A stretch of 64,000 nucleotides of DNA from Shewanella pealeana ATCC 700345 (GCF_000018285.1 NC_009901.1:1735001-1799000), one strand, 5' to 3'. Shown: positions 25,970 through 35,671, counted from the first letter of the stretch. Made by a program: numbers and translations. Notes: a model not told the origin generated them from the letters alone.

Positions 25970-26878
25970 TTACTTAAGTGTCTTAACGATAGCTTTGAGG
26001 TATTCAGCGAATTCTGAGCCAATTTCCTTATGACGCAGAGCATGCTCTACATGAGCTTGCATATAACCTAATTTATTACCGCAGTCATGACTCTTGCCTT
26101 GCATGTAATATGCATTGACGGTTTGGTTTTCCATTAACATAGCAATTGCGTCAGTGAGCTGGATTTCATCACCGGCCCCTGCTGGTGTCTTAGCTAGATA
26201 TGACCAGATTTCGGCTGGTAACACATAGCGGCCTACAACGGCTAAGTTAGATGGTGCATCTTCAATACTTGGTTTCTCTACCAGCTGAGTAAGTGGCAGT
26301 GACTCACCAGGCTTGAGCTCTGCACCATTAATATCGGCAATACCGTACTGGTTAACAAGCTCATGAGGGACGCCTTCAACCATGATTTGGCCAACTTCAG
26401 TCTGATTATAAAGGGCAACCATATCGGCAAGATTTTCTTTAGTTAGATCGCTACTAGCATCATCGATCAGTACATCTGGTAGTAGTACGGCAAAGGGGGC
26501 GTCACCTATGATGCTTTTTGCGCATAAAATTGCGTGACCTAAGCCCTTAGCTTGTGACTGACGTACACTGATAATGGTGACGTCAGCTGGGCAAATGGCT
26601 TGTACTTCGGCCAATAGTTGACGTTTAACGCGACGCTCGAGCTGAGTCTCTAACTCAAAGCTGGTATCGAAATGGTTTTCAACTGAGTTCTTACTGGCGT
26701 GAGTGACTAAGACAATTTCTTTAATTCCCGCAGCGATAGCCTCGCTGACAACATACTGGATCAGTGGTTTGTCCATAACCGGCAGCATCTCTTTTGGGAT
26801 AGCTTTGGTGGCTGGAAGCATTCGAGTTCCAAGGCCTGCTACAGGGATAACTGCTTTGCGAATTTTATGTTGTTTCAT
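25970..26878 (-). CDS. galU: UTP-glucose-1-phosphate uridylyltransferase GalU
   Basis: 302 residues. The N-terminal nucleotidyltransferase signature [20 protein letters not shown] (about 16-35) and motifs LLPDVLIDD (Asp-rich metal site) and [10 protein letters not shown] identify GalU, which forms UDP-glucose from UTP and glucose-1-phosphate. It is the upstream member of a galU-galE pair. A short tandem of AAGTGTCTATTACT just after the stop gives two near-identical 14-base units. Confidence 0.95.
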   Translation of the reverse strand: MKQHKIRKAVIPVAGLGTRMLPATKAIPKEMLPVMDKPLIQYVVSEAIAAGIKEIVLVTHASKNSVENHFDTSFELETQLERRVKRQLLAEVQAICPADVTIISVRQSQAKGLGHAILCAKSIIGDAPFAVLLPDVLIDDASSDLTKENLADMVALYNQTEVGQIMVEGVPHELVNQYGIADINGAELKPGESLPLTQLVEKPSIEDAPSNLAVVGRYVLPAEIWSYLAKTPAGAGDEIQLTDAIAMLMENQTVNAYYMQGKSHDCGNKLGYMQAHVEHALRHKEIGSEFAEYLKAIVKTLK

Positions 26879-27392
26879 TCTAATCCTATCTACTCTAAGT
26901 CAGGAGTTGCCATATAAACCTATATTCTATACTGAAATAAAGCTCGATTGGTGAAGATTTGTTTAAAGCGAGTTGTAAAATAAGCTTATTTGCTATTTTG
27001 TGGAAAAGTTGAGGTTTTTTTCAGCTTTGAGGCAATAGCAACGAAAACAAAATAGACTTTCTGGTGTTAAGTTCAGGTGTTAATGCCTGCTGATTAAAAT
27101 TGAGCGATGTTATTGATGCCGAAAATATAACTGTAGGACGATTGAGTTAGCTTGTGTCAATTTCTATATACGCTTCAAGGTTAGGCATGGACTCGATTTG
27201 GAGAGGTGAGTGCCTTTGCGTGTAACATTAGCATTACACTTGGTGGCTCTTTGCTCGCGAAGAATAAACTGTGATCGGGTTAACAATTCTGTTGCTTTAG
27301 TTAAGTATGAAGTAAGCACTCTTTTATCAGTTGTCGAGCATTTGTTTGAACTTTTGTTCTGCGTTACTGGTTAGAATCATGAGTAAATAACT
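26879..27392. other. Divergent intergenic region galU / phhA
   Basis: 514 bases without a gene. It contains a 14-base palindrome AAATAAGCTTATTT at 26978, the TyrR box at 27221, and a three-codon frame ATG-AGT-AAA-TAA at 27379 just before phhA. No RNA gene or repeat is evident. Confidence 0.6.
27221..27238 (+). promoter_or_regulatory. TyrR box upstream of phhA
   Basis: TGTAACATTAGCATTACA fits the TGTAAA-N6-TTTACA TyrR operator with five-base arms in perfect dyad symmetry. It lies 155 bases before the phhA start; tyrR itself is two genes downstream. Confidence 0.75.
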
Positions 27393-28184
27393 ATGAGTAA
27401 ACCGCAAAACTATACAGCACGCTTGCCTGATGCAAATGGGTATATTGACTACCCTCAAGCTGAGCATGAAATTTGGTCAGAACTTTATCAAAGACAGAAA
27501 ATCAATCTACCTGGGCGCGCCTGTCAAGAATATCTCGATGGGCTAAATAAGCTTGGACTTGCGAGCGATAGAGTCCCGCAACTCTCTGAGGTTGACGATG
27601 TCTTACTACAAACAACGGGGTGGAAGACTGCCGCGGTTCCTGCGCTGATCTCATTTGCTAAGTTCTTTGAGCTTCTGGCTAATAAGTCATTTCCGGTGGC
27701 AACTTTTATTCGCAGCCGCGAAGAGCTTGATTACCTACAAGAGCCCGATATTTTTCATGAGGTATTTGGGCACTGTCCATTACTGACTAACCCATCTTTC
27801 GCTCACTTTTCTCACCTTTATGGTCAGTTAGGGCTTGCTGCGAGTAAAGAGCAGCGGGTCTTCTTAGCAAGGCTATACTGGTTTACTGTGGAGTTTGGCC
27901 TCCTAAAGTCTAAGAGCGATGAACTGAGGATTTACGGCGGAGGGATTTTAAGCTCTCCTGGTGAGACTCTGTATGTTATGGGCACTGAGCCTGATATTAG
28001 GCCATTTGATTTAATCGATGTGCTACGTACACCTTACCGAATAGATATTATGCAGCCAATCTACTACGCCATTGAAGAGATTAGCGACCTAGGCGCAATA
28101 GCCGAGATGGATATTATGGCTGCAGTAAACAAGGCACAAGAATTAGGATTATTTATAGCGACATTCCCAGCTAAAGCGGGTTAG
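27393..28184 (+). CDS. phhA: Phenylalanine 4-monooxygenase PhhA
   Basis: 263 residues, normal for bacterial PhhA. The iron ligands are visible as the two histidines of FHEVFGHCPLL (about residues 121-131) and the glutamate in YWFTVEFGLLK (about 160-170). The enzyme hydroxylates phenylalanine to tyrosine using tetrahydropterin, which the next gene product regenerates. It is the first gene of a phhA-phhB pair, with a TyrR box upstream. The start codon context ATGAGTAAA is duplicated 14 bases upstream, where it is followed at once by a stop. Confidence 0.95.
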   Translation: MSKPQNYTARLPDANGYIDYPQAEHEIWSELYQRQKINLPGRACQEYLDGLNKLGLASDRVPQLSEVDDVLLQTTGWKTAAVPALISFAKFFELLANKSFPVATFIRSREELDYLQEPDIFHEVFGHCPLLTNPSFAHFSHLYGQLGLAASKEQRVFLARLYWFTVEFGLLKSKSDELRIYGGGILSSPGETLYVMGTEPDIRPFDLIDVLRTPYRIDIMQPIYYAIEEISDLGAIAEMDIMAAVNKAQELGLFIATFPAKAG

Positions 28185-28266
28185 CTAAATCGGAGAGCGA
28201 AAGCCGGTTTAGTATTAAAAATAGAGTAACTAATAGCGTATTAGTAGCAATAATTAAGGAAGAGAG

Positions 28267-28605
28267 ATGACTGAATTAGCGCAAATGAAATGTGAAGCAT
28301 GCCAGGCGGATGCGCCAAAAGTGACCGATGAGGAGCTGGCACAGTTGATCGCCAAAATTCCTGACTGGGGTGTTGAGGTTCGCGGCGGCGTTATGCAGTT
28401 GGAGCGCGTCTATAAGTTTAAAAACTTTAAGTTAGCGATGGAGTTTACTAACAAGCTTGCCGACTTAGCCGAAGCCGATTTCCATCATCCCGGCATTTTA
28501 ACTGAATGGGGTAAGGTGACGGTAACTTGGTGGTCGCATTCAATAAAGGGTCTACATAAGAACGATTTTATCATGGCAGCCAAGACTGACACGTTATTTC
28601 AATAA
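28267..28605 (+). CDS. phhB: Pterin-4a-carbinolamine dehydratase PhhB
   Basis: 112 residues. The signature [20 protein letters not shown] (about 73-92) contains the His-His pair of this family, followed by the WSH motif. It dehydrates 4a-hydroxytetrahydropterin so that the cofactor of PhhA can be recycled. AGGAAGAG lies just before the ATG and the gene follows phhA by 82 bases, so they are co-transcribed. Confidence 0.93.
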   Translation: MTELAQMKCEACQADAPKVTDEELAQLIAKIPDWGVEVRGGVMQLERVYKFKNFKLAMEFTNKLADLAEADFHHPGILTEWGKVTVTWWSHSIKGLHKNDFIMAAKTDTLFQ

Positions 28606-28676
28606 GCTTGTAGATCTTTAAAGGCTAAAAGTACTGTTATATTATGGAGTAATTACACTAAACCTCCAGCATTGCA

Positions 28677-28709
28677 GGCGTGTTAGTACAGCTGGCACGC
28701 TTTTATTTT
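28677..28709 (+). terminator. Possible terminator after phhB
   Basis: GGCGTG and CACGC(T) form a short stem with a 13-base loop followed by TTTTATTTT. The stem is only five to six pairs, so the call is tentative. Confidence 0.4.
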
Positions 28710-28885
28710 CTTTATGTTACAAATCCTCTGTAAACAAGTCTTGCCACAGCAAAGATAAACTTCTAACGTATAGTCGATTACAGAAGTGGATGTTGCTTTT
28801 AAGCTGCCCCCTAAACCGTGCGAATTCCCTTCTGATGGTTGTTTTATCCCAATAACGAGTATTTAGAAAAGGGAATTGCAATAGT

Positions 28886-30427
28886 ATGCGCTTGGAAGTC
28901 AGCTGTTTAGACCGAGTGGGTCTCGCCAAAGATATCTTATTGATTATGGAAGACTATGGGATTAATTTGTTTGCTATTGACGCAAGCAACCAAGGTTTTC
29001 TTTATCTACAATTTGCTGAAGTGAGTTTCGATACTCTCAGTGAATTGCTCCCCCTTATACGAAAAGTAGAAGGCGTACATGATGTGCGGACGGTGTCATT
29101 TATGCCGTCTGAGCAGGAACACTACGCACTAAAAACGCTTTTAAAAACCTTACCAGACTCTGTGTTCTCACTCGATGTGAAAGGACGGATCCGCATCGTT
29201 AATGAATCGGCCTTACACACAGTCGGTATGGCCGAACATGAAGTGATAGATGAGCCTATAAATCATTGGGTGCAGGGATTCAGCTTTAGCCGTTGGTTAA
29301 GCGAATCAACCGTACTGGCTCAAGCGACACGGGTGAATATCGGAGAGAATGAATACTTAGCCGAGATGTTACCTATTTATTTACCCGATAGTGGTAGTGA
29401 GACGCCCATTTTAGCGGGTGCAGTGGTATCGCTAAAATCGCCAGCACGTTTAGGTAAACAATTTAACGCCCTGCAAAATCAATCTAGTGGCTTTGAGAAT
29501 GTGCTTGCAACCAGTGACAAGATGAAAGAGGTCCTCGTTCAGGCTCGCCGTATGGCACAGCTCGATGCGCCTTTGTTGATTACGGGTGAAACGGGGACGG
29601 GAAAAGAGCTAATGTCTCGTGCTTGCCATGATGCCAGTATGCGCCGTGAACATCCTTTTATCGCAATTAACTGTGCAGCTATGCCAGACAGTGCTGCCGA
29701 AGAAGAGCTTTTTGGTTTTGTTAGTAATGGCAACGTGGCCAAGCGTGGCTTTATTGAGGAAGCTAAGGGCGGAACGATTTTTCTTGATGAGATAGCCGAG
29801 ATGTCAAAGTCTGCTCAGGTCAAGTTGTTACGATTCATACAAGACGGTACCTTTAGACGGGTAGGGGGCGATGAGGAGATCCGCAGTGACGTGCGTATTA
29901 TCTGCTCGACGCAGAAGAATCTTGCCGAGCTATGCCAAAATGGCGAGTTTAGAGAAGATCTTTATTACCGTATCCATGTATTGAGTTTTCATGTGCCTTC
30001 CTTGCGTGAACGTAAAGTGGATATCATTCCGCTGACAGAAATGTTTTTAGAGCATTACAGCCAGCAACTATCAATCCCTATTCGCCGCATATCAGGTGAG
30101 TGTCGCGAGCACCTGTTAGCTTATGCATGGCCAGGCAATGTACGTCAGCTTAAAAATGCTATCTTTAGAGCCGTATCTATGTGGGATGGAAGTGCAGAAC
30201 TCACGGTTGAACAACTAAAGTTACCCTCATACGCCGAAGGTTTTGGCTATTTCGATCATCAGTTCGAAGGCAGTCTTGAGCAAGCGATGAAACAGTTTGA
30301 AGCGAGTCTCTTACGAAGATTGTATCCGGCTTACCCAAGTACTCGACAACTAGCTAAGAAGTTAGGTGTATCTCATACCGCAATCGCTAACAAACTACGA
30401 GAATATAAGATCAACAAACCCAAGTAG
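28886..30427 (+). CDS. tyrR: Transcriptional regulator TyrR
   Basis: 513 residues with an N-terminal ACT domain (MRLEVSCLDRVGLAKDIL), a PAS domain (about 80-150), an AAA+ domain (Walker A GETGTGKE near 233, Walker B GGTIFLDEIAEM near 295, WPGNVRQLKN near 418) and a C-terminal helix-turn-helix (STRQLAKKLGVSHTAIANKL). The sigma-54-contacting GAFTGA is absent; the corresponding place reads ELFGFVSNGNVAKRG. As in E. coli TyrR, it should therefore act on sigma-70 promoters in response to aromatic amino acids. It sits inside the phenylalanine/tyrosine catabolic cluster, between two TyrR boxes, so local regulation is very likely. Confidence 0.95.
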   Translation: MRLEVSCLDRVGLAKDILLIMEDYGINLFAIDASNQGFLYLQFAEVSFDTLSELLPLIRKVEGVHDVRTVSFMPSEQEHYALKTLLKTLPDSVFSLDVKGRIRIVNESALHTVGMAEHEVIDEPINHWVQGFSFSRWLSESTVLAQATRVNIGENEYLAEMLPIYLPDSGSETPILAGAVVSLKSPARLGKQFNALQNQSSGFENVLATSDKMKEVLVQARRMAQLDAPLLITGETGTGKELMSRACHDASMRREHPFIAINCAAMPDSAAEEELFGFVSNGNVAKRGFIEEAKGGTIFLDEIAEMSKSAQVKLLRFIQDGTFRRVGGDEEIRSDVRIICSTQKNLAELCQNGEFREDLYYRIHVLSFHVPSLRERKVDIIPLTEMFLEHYSQQLSIPIRRISGECREHLLAYAWPGNVRQLKNAIFRAVSMWDGSAELTVEQLKLPSYAEGFGYFDHQFEGSLEQAMKQFEASLLRRLYPAYPSTRQLAKKLGVSHTAIANKLREYKINKPK

Positions 30428-30511
30428 CTGTAAATGAGGTTTGCCGTCGATTGCTGTTTAGATAGGCAGCTTTCGACCTAAACTATTACTTTTAGCCTAT
30501 TATTTATGGGG

Positions 30512-30529
30512 TGTATCTATAAGTTTACA
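30512..30529 (+). promoter_or_regulatory. TyrR box upstream of fahA
   Basis: TGTATCTATAAGTTTACA matches TGTAAA-N6-TTTACA with a perfect right half and a four-base left half. It is about 180 bases before the fahA start in a 280-base gap that otherwise holds no gene. Confidence 0.6.
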
Positions 30530-30707
30530 CTGACGAGGTTAAAGTGGTTAAGTGTGATTTCGTTCACACTATTCCACTGGGGAGTGAGTTGATGTCATTC
30601 TATGGCCAAGTTTTGAATTATGACCAAGTTTCGATTTTGGTTAACGCTCGCTGCAAACGCAAAATAACAACAACTCGCAGCCATGCCACAATTTATTAGG
30701 AGTGACG

Positions 30708-31694
30708 ATGAAGTTAGCAAGTTATGATAATGGACGCCGTGACGGTCAACTGATGTTGGTCAGCAAAGATTTGACTAAGGCGGTTGCCGTGCCTGCTATT
30801 GCTCATACTATGCAACAACTGATGGATGCATGGGAACTGCTTAACCCACAATTAGTTGAACTTTACGATGCATTAAACAAGGGCATGATGGATAACGCTG
30901 TTGATTTTGATGAATCTAAATGTTTGTCTCCGTTACCAAGAGCTTACCAATGGGCCGATGGCAGCGCGTACGTTAACCATGTTGAGCTAGTGCGTAAAGC
31001 CCGTGGCGCAGAGATGCCAGAAACATTCTGGACAGATCCACTGGTTTACCAAGGTGGCTCTGACTGCTTTATTGCCCCTAAGGCTGATATCCCACTAGGT
31101 AGTGAGGAGTGGGGCATCGACTTTGAGTCGGAAATTGCGGTGATCACCGACGATGTGCCAATGGGCGTAACGGTTGATAATGCCGCGAAGCACATTAAAT
31201 TACTGATGCTAGTGAATGACGTTTCACTAAGAAACCTTATACCAGGTGAGCTTGCAAAAGGTTTTGGCTTCTTCCAGTCAAAGCCATCGAGTAGCTTTTC
31301 ACCAGTGGCGGTGACACCTGATGAGTTAGACGATAAATGGCAGGATTCTAAAATCCATCTGCCACTAATAACGCATTTAAACAGTGAGCTTTTTGGGCGC
31401 CCAAATGCGGGTGTTGATATGACGTTTAACTTCAGCCAACTGGTTTCTCATGTGGCTAAGACCCGTCCATTAGGCGCGGGCGCTATTATCGGCTCAGGCA
31501 CCATCTCAAATTATGATCGCAGTGCTGGTTCAAGTTGTCTTGCTGAGACTCGCATGCTTGAAACGATAGCTGACGGAAAACCATCGACCTCATTTATGGG
31601 CTTTGGTGATCGCGTACGCATCGAAATGCTCGATGAAGACAATAACAGCATCTTCGGGTCGATTGACCAGCAAGTGGTGCAATATAAGGCCTGA
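30708..31694 (+). CDS. fahA: Fumarylacetoacetase (FAH family)
   Basis: About 328 residues. The FAH catalytic fold is recognisable by FESEIAVITDD (metal-binding Glu/Asp, about 140-150), LLMLVNDVSLRNL, KPSSSFSPVAVTP and GSGTISNYD. It cleaves fumarylacetoacetate to fumarate and acetoacetate, the final step of tyrosine degradation. ATG is chosen over a GTG two codons earlier because AGGAGT precedes it by about five bases. The isomerase maiA follows after a terminator-like hairpin. No hmgA or hpd gene is in the window. Confidence 0.92.
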   Translation: MKLASYDNGRRDGQLMLVSKDLTKAVAVPAIAHTMQQLMDAWELLNPQLVELYDALNKGMMDNAVDFDESKCLSPLPRAYQWADGSAYVNHVELVRKARGAEMPETFWTDPLVYQGGSDCFIAPKADIPLGSEEWGIDFESEIAVITDDVPMGVTVDNAAKHIKLLMLVNDVSLRNLIPGELAKGFGFFQSKPSSSFSPVAVTPDELDDKWQDSKIHLPLITHLNSELFGRPNAGVDMTFNFSQLVSHVAKTRPLGAGAIIGSGTISNYDRSAGSSCLAETRMLETIADGKPSTSFMGFGDRVRIEMLDEDNNSIFGSIDQQVVQYKA

Positions 31695-31721
31695 TGGTTT
31701 TAGGGTGATTCTATTGCATAG

Positions 31722-31752
31722 AAGGCTAATTCTTAGGAGTTAGCCTTTTTTC
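31722..31752 (+). terminator. Rho-independent terminator between fahA and maiA
   Basis: AAGGCTAA and TTAGCCTT form an eight-base-pair stem, followed by TTTTT. maiA therefore probably depends partly on read-through or its own promoter. Confidence 0.8.
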
Positions 31753-31810
31753 TAAATACGCTCTCTAGTTATATCGGATATTTCGATTTTAAAATAAGGA
31801 TGGTACTCAG

Positions 31811-32461
31811 ATGAAGCTTTATGGTTATTGGCGCTCCAGCGCCGCTTATCGCGTGCGGATCGCGATGAATCTTAAGTCGCTTGCAGCCGAACAAGTTTCA
31901 GTACACTTGGTGAAAGATGGTGGTGAGCAGCATAGTCGCGAGTATCAACAGATAAATACTCAAGAGTTGGTACCAAGCTTAATGATTGACGACAATGGCC
32001 AGCAGCGCGTGTTAACGCAGTCATTGGCAATAATCGAGTACATGGAGGAGGTTTATCCTGAGGTTGCCTTACTGCCTAGTGCGCCATTTGATAAGTCGAT
32101 AGTGCGTGCGATGGCATTAACGGTTGCGTGTGAGGTTCATCCGCTAAATAACTTAAAAGTACTACAGTATTTGGCGAATGAACTCGATACTACAGATGAA
32201 AAGAAAGCGGCCTGGTACCATCATTGGGTTCAAGAAGGTTTTAGCGCATTAGAAAAGCAATTAGAGCAGCATAGCGGGCTTTTCTGCTTTGGTGATACCC
32301 CAAGTCTTGCCGACATCTGTTTAGTGCCTCAGGTGTATAATGCTAAGCGTTTTAAGGTCGATATGAGCCCATATCCAAATATTGAGCGCATAAACGTACA
32401 CTGTTTGACTCAACAAGCCTTTATTGATGCGATACCAGAAAACCAACTGGATGCCAGCTAG
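31811..32461 (+). CDS. maiA: Maleylacetoacetate isomerase (zeta-class GST)
   Basis: 216 residues with an N-terminal thioredoxin-like domain (LYGYWRSSAAYRVRIAMNLK) and a helical C-terminal GST domain (LADICLVPQVYNAKRF). It converts maleylacetoacetate to fumarylacetoacetate, the substrate of the enzyme encoded before it. In animal zeta GSTs the active-site motif is SSCxWRVR; here the cysteine position is alanine (SSAAYRVR), which I believe is common in bacterial members. The two serines are kept. Confidence 0.92.
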   Translation: MKLYGYWRSSAAYRVRIAMNLKSLAAEQVSVHLVKDGGEQHSREYQQINTQELVPSLMIDDNGQQRVLTQSLAIIEYMEEVYPEVALLPSAPFDKSIVRAMALTVACEVHPLNNLKVLQYLANELDTTDEKKAAWYHHWVQEGFSALEKQLEQHSGLFCFGDTPSLADICLVPQVYNAKRFKVDMSPYPNIERINVHCLTQQAFIDAIPENQLDAS

Positions 32462-32552
32462 CAGTGTCGCATAGAAACTCAATGAGCGCTTTTATCAGCT
32501 AGGGCGATATATAGCACTTAATGCAGCATAACAGGGATCTGTAATTACCTAG

Positions 32553-33434
32553 CTAACGGTTTTGCATCAGAAACTCAACGAACGCCTTGTCGGCTTGACT
32601 GATAGGGCGTTGTTTCTTCCAAGCAATATGCAAATCCAAAAAGATAGGTGGGTTGAAGGGCTTGGCGCAAATGTTGTCGTGTTTTTCTATCACCATTTCA
32701 AGCACACTGGTTATTCCATACTCCTGTGCAACAACTTGTTTAATGAGATTAATCAGGTTGGTTTCAAAGGCGATATTTGCCTTAAGGCCTAATTTCTCCG
32801 CCTGTTCAAGCATCCAATCACGGTGAAAGTAACCCGGTTTAAAGAATACCAGTTCATGCTGGAAAAACGCTTGAAGCGTCACCGTATCTAATTTGGCTAA
32901 AGGGTGTTCTTTACCCACTGCGACGACCATCTGCTCCTGCAGTAGTAGGTGACTGTCAAACTCATCGGTCAGATCGTTGGCGGTAATGATGGCGATATCG
33001 ACATCTTCATTCTGTAGCATTCTGAGGGTGTCTCGAGTACCGCCTTCAAACAGGGATAATTTAAGTTCTGAATGTTGGTGGCGAAATGCCATTAATCGCC
33101 TAGGTAGATAATAAGACCCTAGCATACCAGGCACTGCAACTCTGACTTCGCCCATCGTCAGGTTTGCCATCGATTTTATGTGCGCTTCAGCTTGCGCCAT
33201 ATTTTTGATTATCAGCTTGGCATGCTGATGTAGAGCGCTGCCTTCAGCAGTTAGCGAAAGTGTTTTACTGCTTTTATTCGCCCCTCTATCAACTAGGGTG
33301 ACGCCGAGCTCCTGCTCTAAGCGCTTAATGCTTTGACTCAACGCTGGCTGCGCCATATTGAGCCGCTCGGCGGCTTTAGTGAAGCTACCCGCTGTAATTA
33401 AGGCATCTAAGTATTTTAGCTGTTTAATATCCAT
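32553..33434 (-). CDS. LysR-family transcriptional regulator
   Basis: About 293 residues. A winged helix-turn-helix (MDIKQLKYLDALITAGSFTKAAERLNMAQPALSQSIKRLE) is followed by a LysR substrate-binding domain (about 90-290). I start at MDIKQL, the usual LysR start, with AGAG upstream; the 13 residues before it would be atypical. It is divergent from an MFS transporter gene across 208 bases, the common arrangement for a regulator and its target. The co-inducer is unknown. Confidence 0.88.
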   Translation of the reverse strand: MDIKQLKYLDALITAGSFTKAAERLNMAQPALSQSIKRLEQELGVTLVDRGANKSSKTLSLTAEGSALHQHAKLIIKNMAQAEAHIKSMANLTMGEVRVAVPGMLGSYYLPRRLMAFRHQHSELKLSLFEGGTRDTLRMLQNEDVDIAIITANDLTDEFDSHLLLQEQMVVAVGKEHPLAKLDTVTLQAFFQHELVFFKPGYFHRDWMLEQAEKLGLKANIAFETNLINLIKQVVAQEYGITSVLEMVIEKHDNICAKPFNPPIFLDLHIAWKKQRPISQADKAFVEFLMQNR

Positions 33435-33642
33435 CTTTGCTCTACTGAGTTTTGCTAAATAAGCAGGTCGCACTGAAGTGAGATGGACCTATTGCTATTG
33501 GTGTATGTTTACCAGTCTATAGGAGTTCTAGATTAAAACTTGTATAACAAAAATCAATAACTATTGTGTTTTTTAGTTGTTATTCCTATGGGGTGCTCGC
33601 TGTTATTCTATCTTACAATGAGATAACTTGAGTTAGTCCCCC

Positions 33643-34872
33643 ATGAATACCCGCAGTCAGGCGAAACAAGACGGCAGTGAAATCCGCTTAATCATTGGCT
33701 TATCTATTGCCTCAATGGTTATTTTTATTAACTTGTACCTAGTCCAAGGCATGCTGCCGCTTATTGCGGACTCTTTTTCTGTATCAAAAAGTCATGCAAC
33801 ACTCTTGTTGTCGGTAACCAGCTTTACCATGGCGTTCTCACTGTTACTATTTGCGGTGTTGTCCGATCGAGTTGGTCGTAAAAAGCCAATTCTAGTCAGC
33901 TTATACCTGTTAGTTATTCTCGATTTTTGTGCATTTTTTATTACTGAGTTTAACCAGCTAATTTTACTGAGAATGCTACAGGGAGCTTTGCTCGCATCAG
34001 TACCTGCTATGGCGATGGCTTATTTTAAAGATGAGCTCGGTAATAATGCATTATTGAAAGCTGGTGCAATCTATATTGCCGCTAACAGTGTTGGTGGGAT
34101 AGCCGGACGCTTGCTAGGTGGTGGCATGGCGCAGTATTTAGATTGGCAGCAAGCGATGGCACTACTTACCCTAGTGTCATTAATTGGGACACTTGTTGTG
34201 ACTTATTTGCTACCAAAGAGCCATTTTGTAAAACCAGAGGCTGAACTCGGTAGGTGGCCGCTGAAGAAAGCTGACTTTAACGGTTTTTGCCACCATCTAG
34301 CGGATCCTAAATTACGGCTTATTTACCTTATTGGCGGCTTGGCCTTTATGGTGATGGTAAATCAGTTTAGTTATATTCAGCTGCACTTGATGGATAATCC
34401 TTTTAAGTTAGGCCGCTTTGAAGTGACACTCATTTTCCTTTGTTACCTCAGCGGGACCTATGCTTCTTATTGTTCGGCTAAATGGCTCGGAAGATTTGGA
34501 CTCAATAAAGTCTTTATCTGCTCGGTGTCGGCGTTACTTGCTGGAACCTTGCTTACCTTATTCGATACTTTAGCGGCAATCTTTGCTGGTTTTTTACTTT
34601 CAGCATTTGGCTTCTTCTTAATTCATAGTAGCTGTAACGCTTGGGTAGCCTATAGAGCTAAACAGCATCGCGCTAAAGCCACGGCACTGTATCTGTGTAG
34701 CTATTACTTAGGCGCTGCGATGGGGGGGCCTTATTTACTGCCATTTTGGCTGGTATGGGGTTGGCAAGGCGTAGTGCTAGGATCTGTACTTGGATTAATG
34801 GTGTTGGTATTCGTCGTATTTAAGCTTGTCCAACCTAAGTCGGCATCAAGTTCATTATTGATGGATCTGTAA
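33643..34872 (+). CDS. MFS transporter, YnfM-like
   Basis: 409 residues with 12 predicted membrane segments. The MFS signature between segments 2 and 3 is present as LSDRVGRKKPI (about 73-83). Length and layout match the 12-TM drug/metabolite efflux families such as YnfM. A divergent LysR regulator probably controls it; the AT-rich gap contains a partial dyad AATAAC...GTTGTTATT. The substrate cannot be inferred. Confidence 0.85.
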   Translation: MNTRSQAKQDGSEIRLIIGLSIASMVIFINLYLVQGMLPLIADSFSVSKSHATLLLSVTSFTMAFSLLLFAVLSDRVGRKKPILVSLYLLVILDFCAFFITEFNQLILLRMLQGALLASVPAMAMAYFKDELGNNALLKAGAIYIAANSVGGIAGRLLGGGMAQYLDWQQAMALLTLVSLIGTLVVTYLLPKSHFVKPEAELGRWPLKKADFNGFCHHLADPKLRLIYLIGGLAFMVMVNQFSYIQLHLMDNPFKLGRFEVTLIFLCYLSGTYASYCSAKWLGRFGLNKVFICSVSALLAGTLLTLFDTLAAIFAGFLLSAFGFFLIHSSCNAWVAYRAKQHRAKATALYLCSYYLGAAMGGPYLLPFWLVWGWQGVVLGSVLGLMVLVFVVFKLVQPKSASSSLLMDL

Positions 34873-34997
34873 CGGCAAAATACCTTGGAAAGGTTTGAGG
34901 GGAAGGGCGGAATCATTATCGATTTTTACCGCAAGTAATGAGTGGGCTTTAACTTTATGTTTATCCTGCTTTAAACTCCATACTTGACCCTTCCTCT

Positions 34998-35225
34998 TTA
35001 TTTATTGGGAGAGATCTGCTGCATGATCTGGTCACTGGGTAACAATTCAAGGTGACCATTTTCATCAAAATACCAACCTGTTATAAAGCCTTTCTGGCGC
35101 ATTTGAACTAAATTTTTCATAACTGATTTAGCTTCCACCAGTGCAGTATCTTGATCGTATTGGCAAGTGAGTTTCAAGTAGGCCGCAATACTTGCTAATG
35201 AAGCGGATTGGCTGACATCTGCCAT
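34998..35225 (-). CDS. Small conserved-looking hypothetical protein
   Basis: About 75 residues from the internal Met (MADVSQSASLASI), acidic, soluble, with no membrane segment and a WYFDENGHLELLPSDQ C-terminal part. An earlier ATG would add 20 residues of unlikely composition. Ribosome site is weak. I do not recognise the family; codon use looks normal for the region. Treat as probable gene of unknown function. Confidence 0.5.
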   Translation of the reverse strand: MADVSQSASLASIAAYLKLTCQYDQDTALVEAKSVMKNLVQMRQKGFITGWYFDENGHLELLPSDQIMQQISPNK

Positions 35226-35482
35226 AAGGTTTGTCCAAAGAAGGGTTATCCTAAAAGGATAGTAGACAACACTCATGAGTGACAAAAATACTAAGTAAAT
35301 AGTTTAGCGCAAAAGAGCGTTAACTTGAGAGTGGCTATAGCTTTCGAGTGTTACTTTTCGGAAGTTACCTAGATTTTGGGTTTGACTAAGGCTAGTTGGA
35401 ATAATCGTTTGGTGTGGATAACAAAAGAGTTAATAACTGGGTAAATATTGATGAGGTAAAACTGAAAAGGGTAGTAAAAGAA

Positions 35483-35558
35483 TGGTGGTCGATACTGGGC
35501 TCGAACCAGTGACCCCCTCCTTGTAAGGGAGGTGCTCTCCCAGCTGAGCTAATCGACC
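35483..35558 (-). tRNA. tRNA-Val(TAC), copy 1 (most promoter-distal) of 11
   Basis: Minus-strand 76-mer with encoded CCA, anticodon TAC in CTTACAA and T-loop GTTCGAG. The 11 gene copies appear identical. Confidence 0.97.
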
Positions 35559-35595
35559 TGGGATTTCATAATGTTTTAATTCTTTATGAAAAGAA

Positions 35596-35671
35596 TGGTG
35601 GTCGATACTGGGCTCGAACCAGTGACCCCCTCCTTGTAAGGGAGGTGCTCTCCCAGCTGAGCTAATCGACC
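35596..35671 (-). tRNA. tRNA-Val(TAC), copy 2 of 11
   Basis: Same 76-base gene, 113 bases from the previous one; spacer of 37 bases with a TTCATAA/TTATGAA hairpin. Confidence 0.97.

Noticed and set aside
27244..27259. Possible sigma-54 promoter TGGCTCTTTGCTCGCG upstream of phhA
   Set aside because: The -12 element is imperfect and the local regulator TyrR lacks the GAFTGA motif needed to act with sigma-54.
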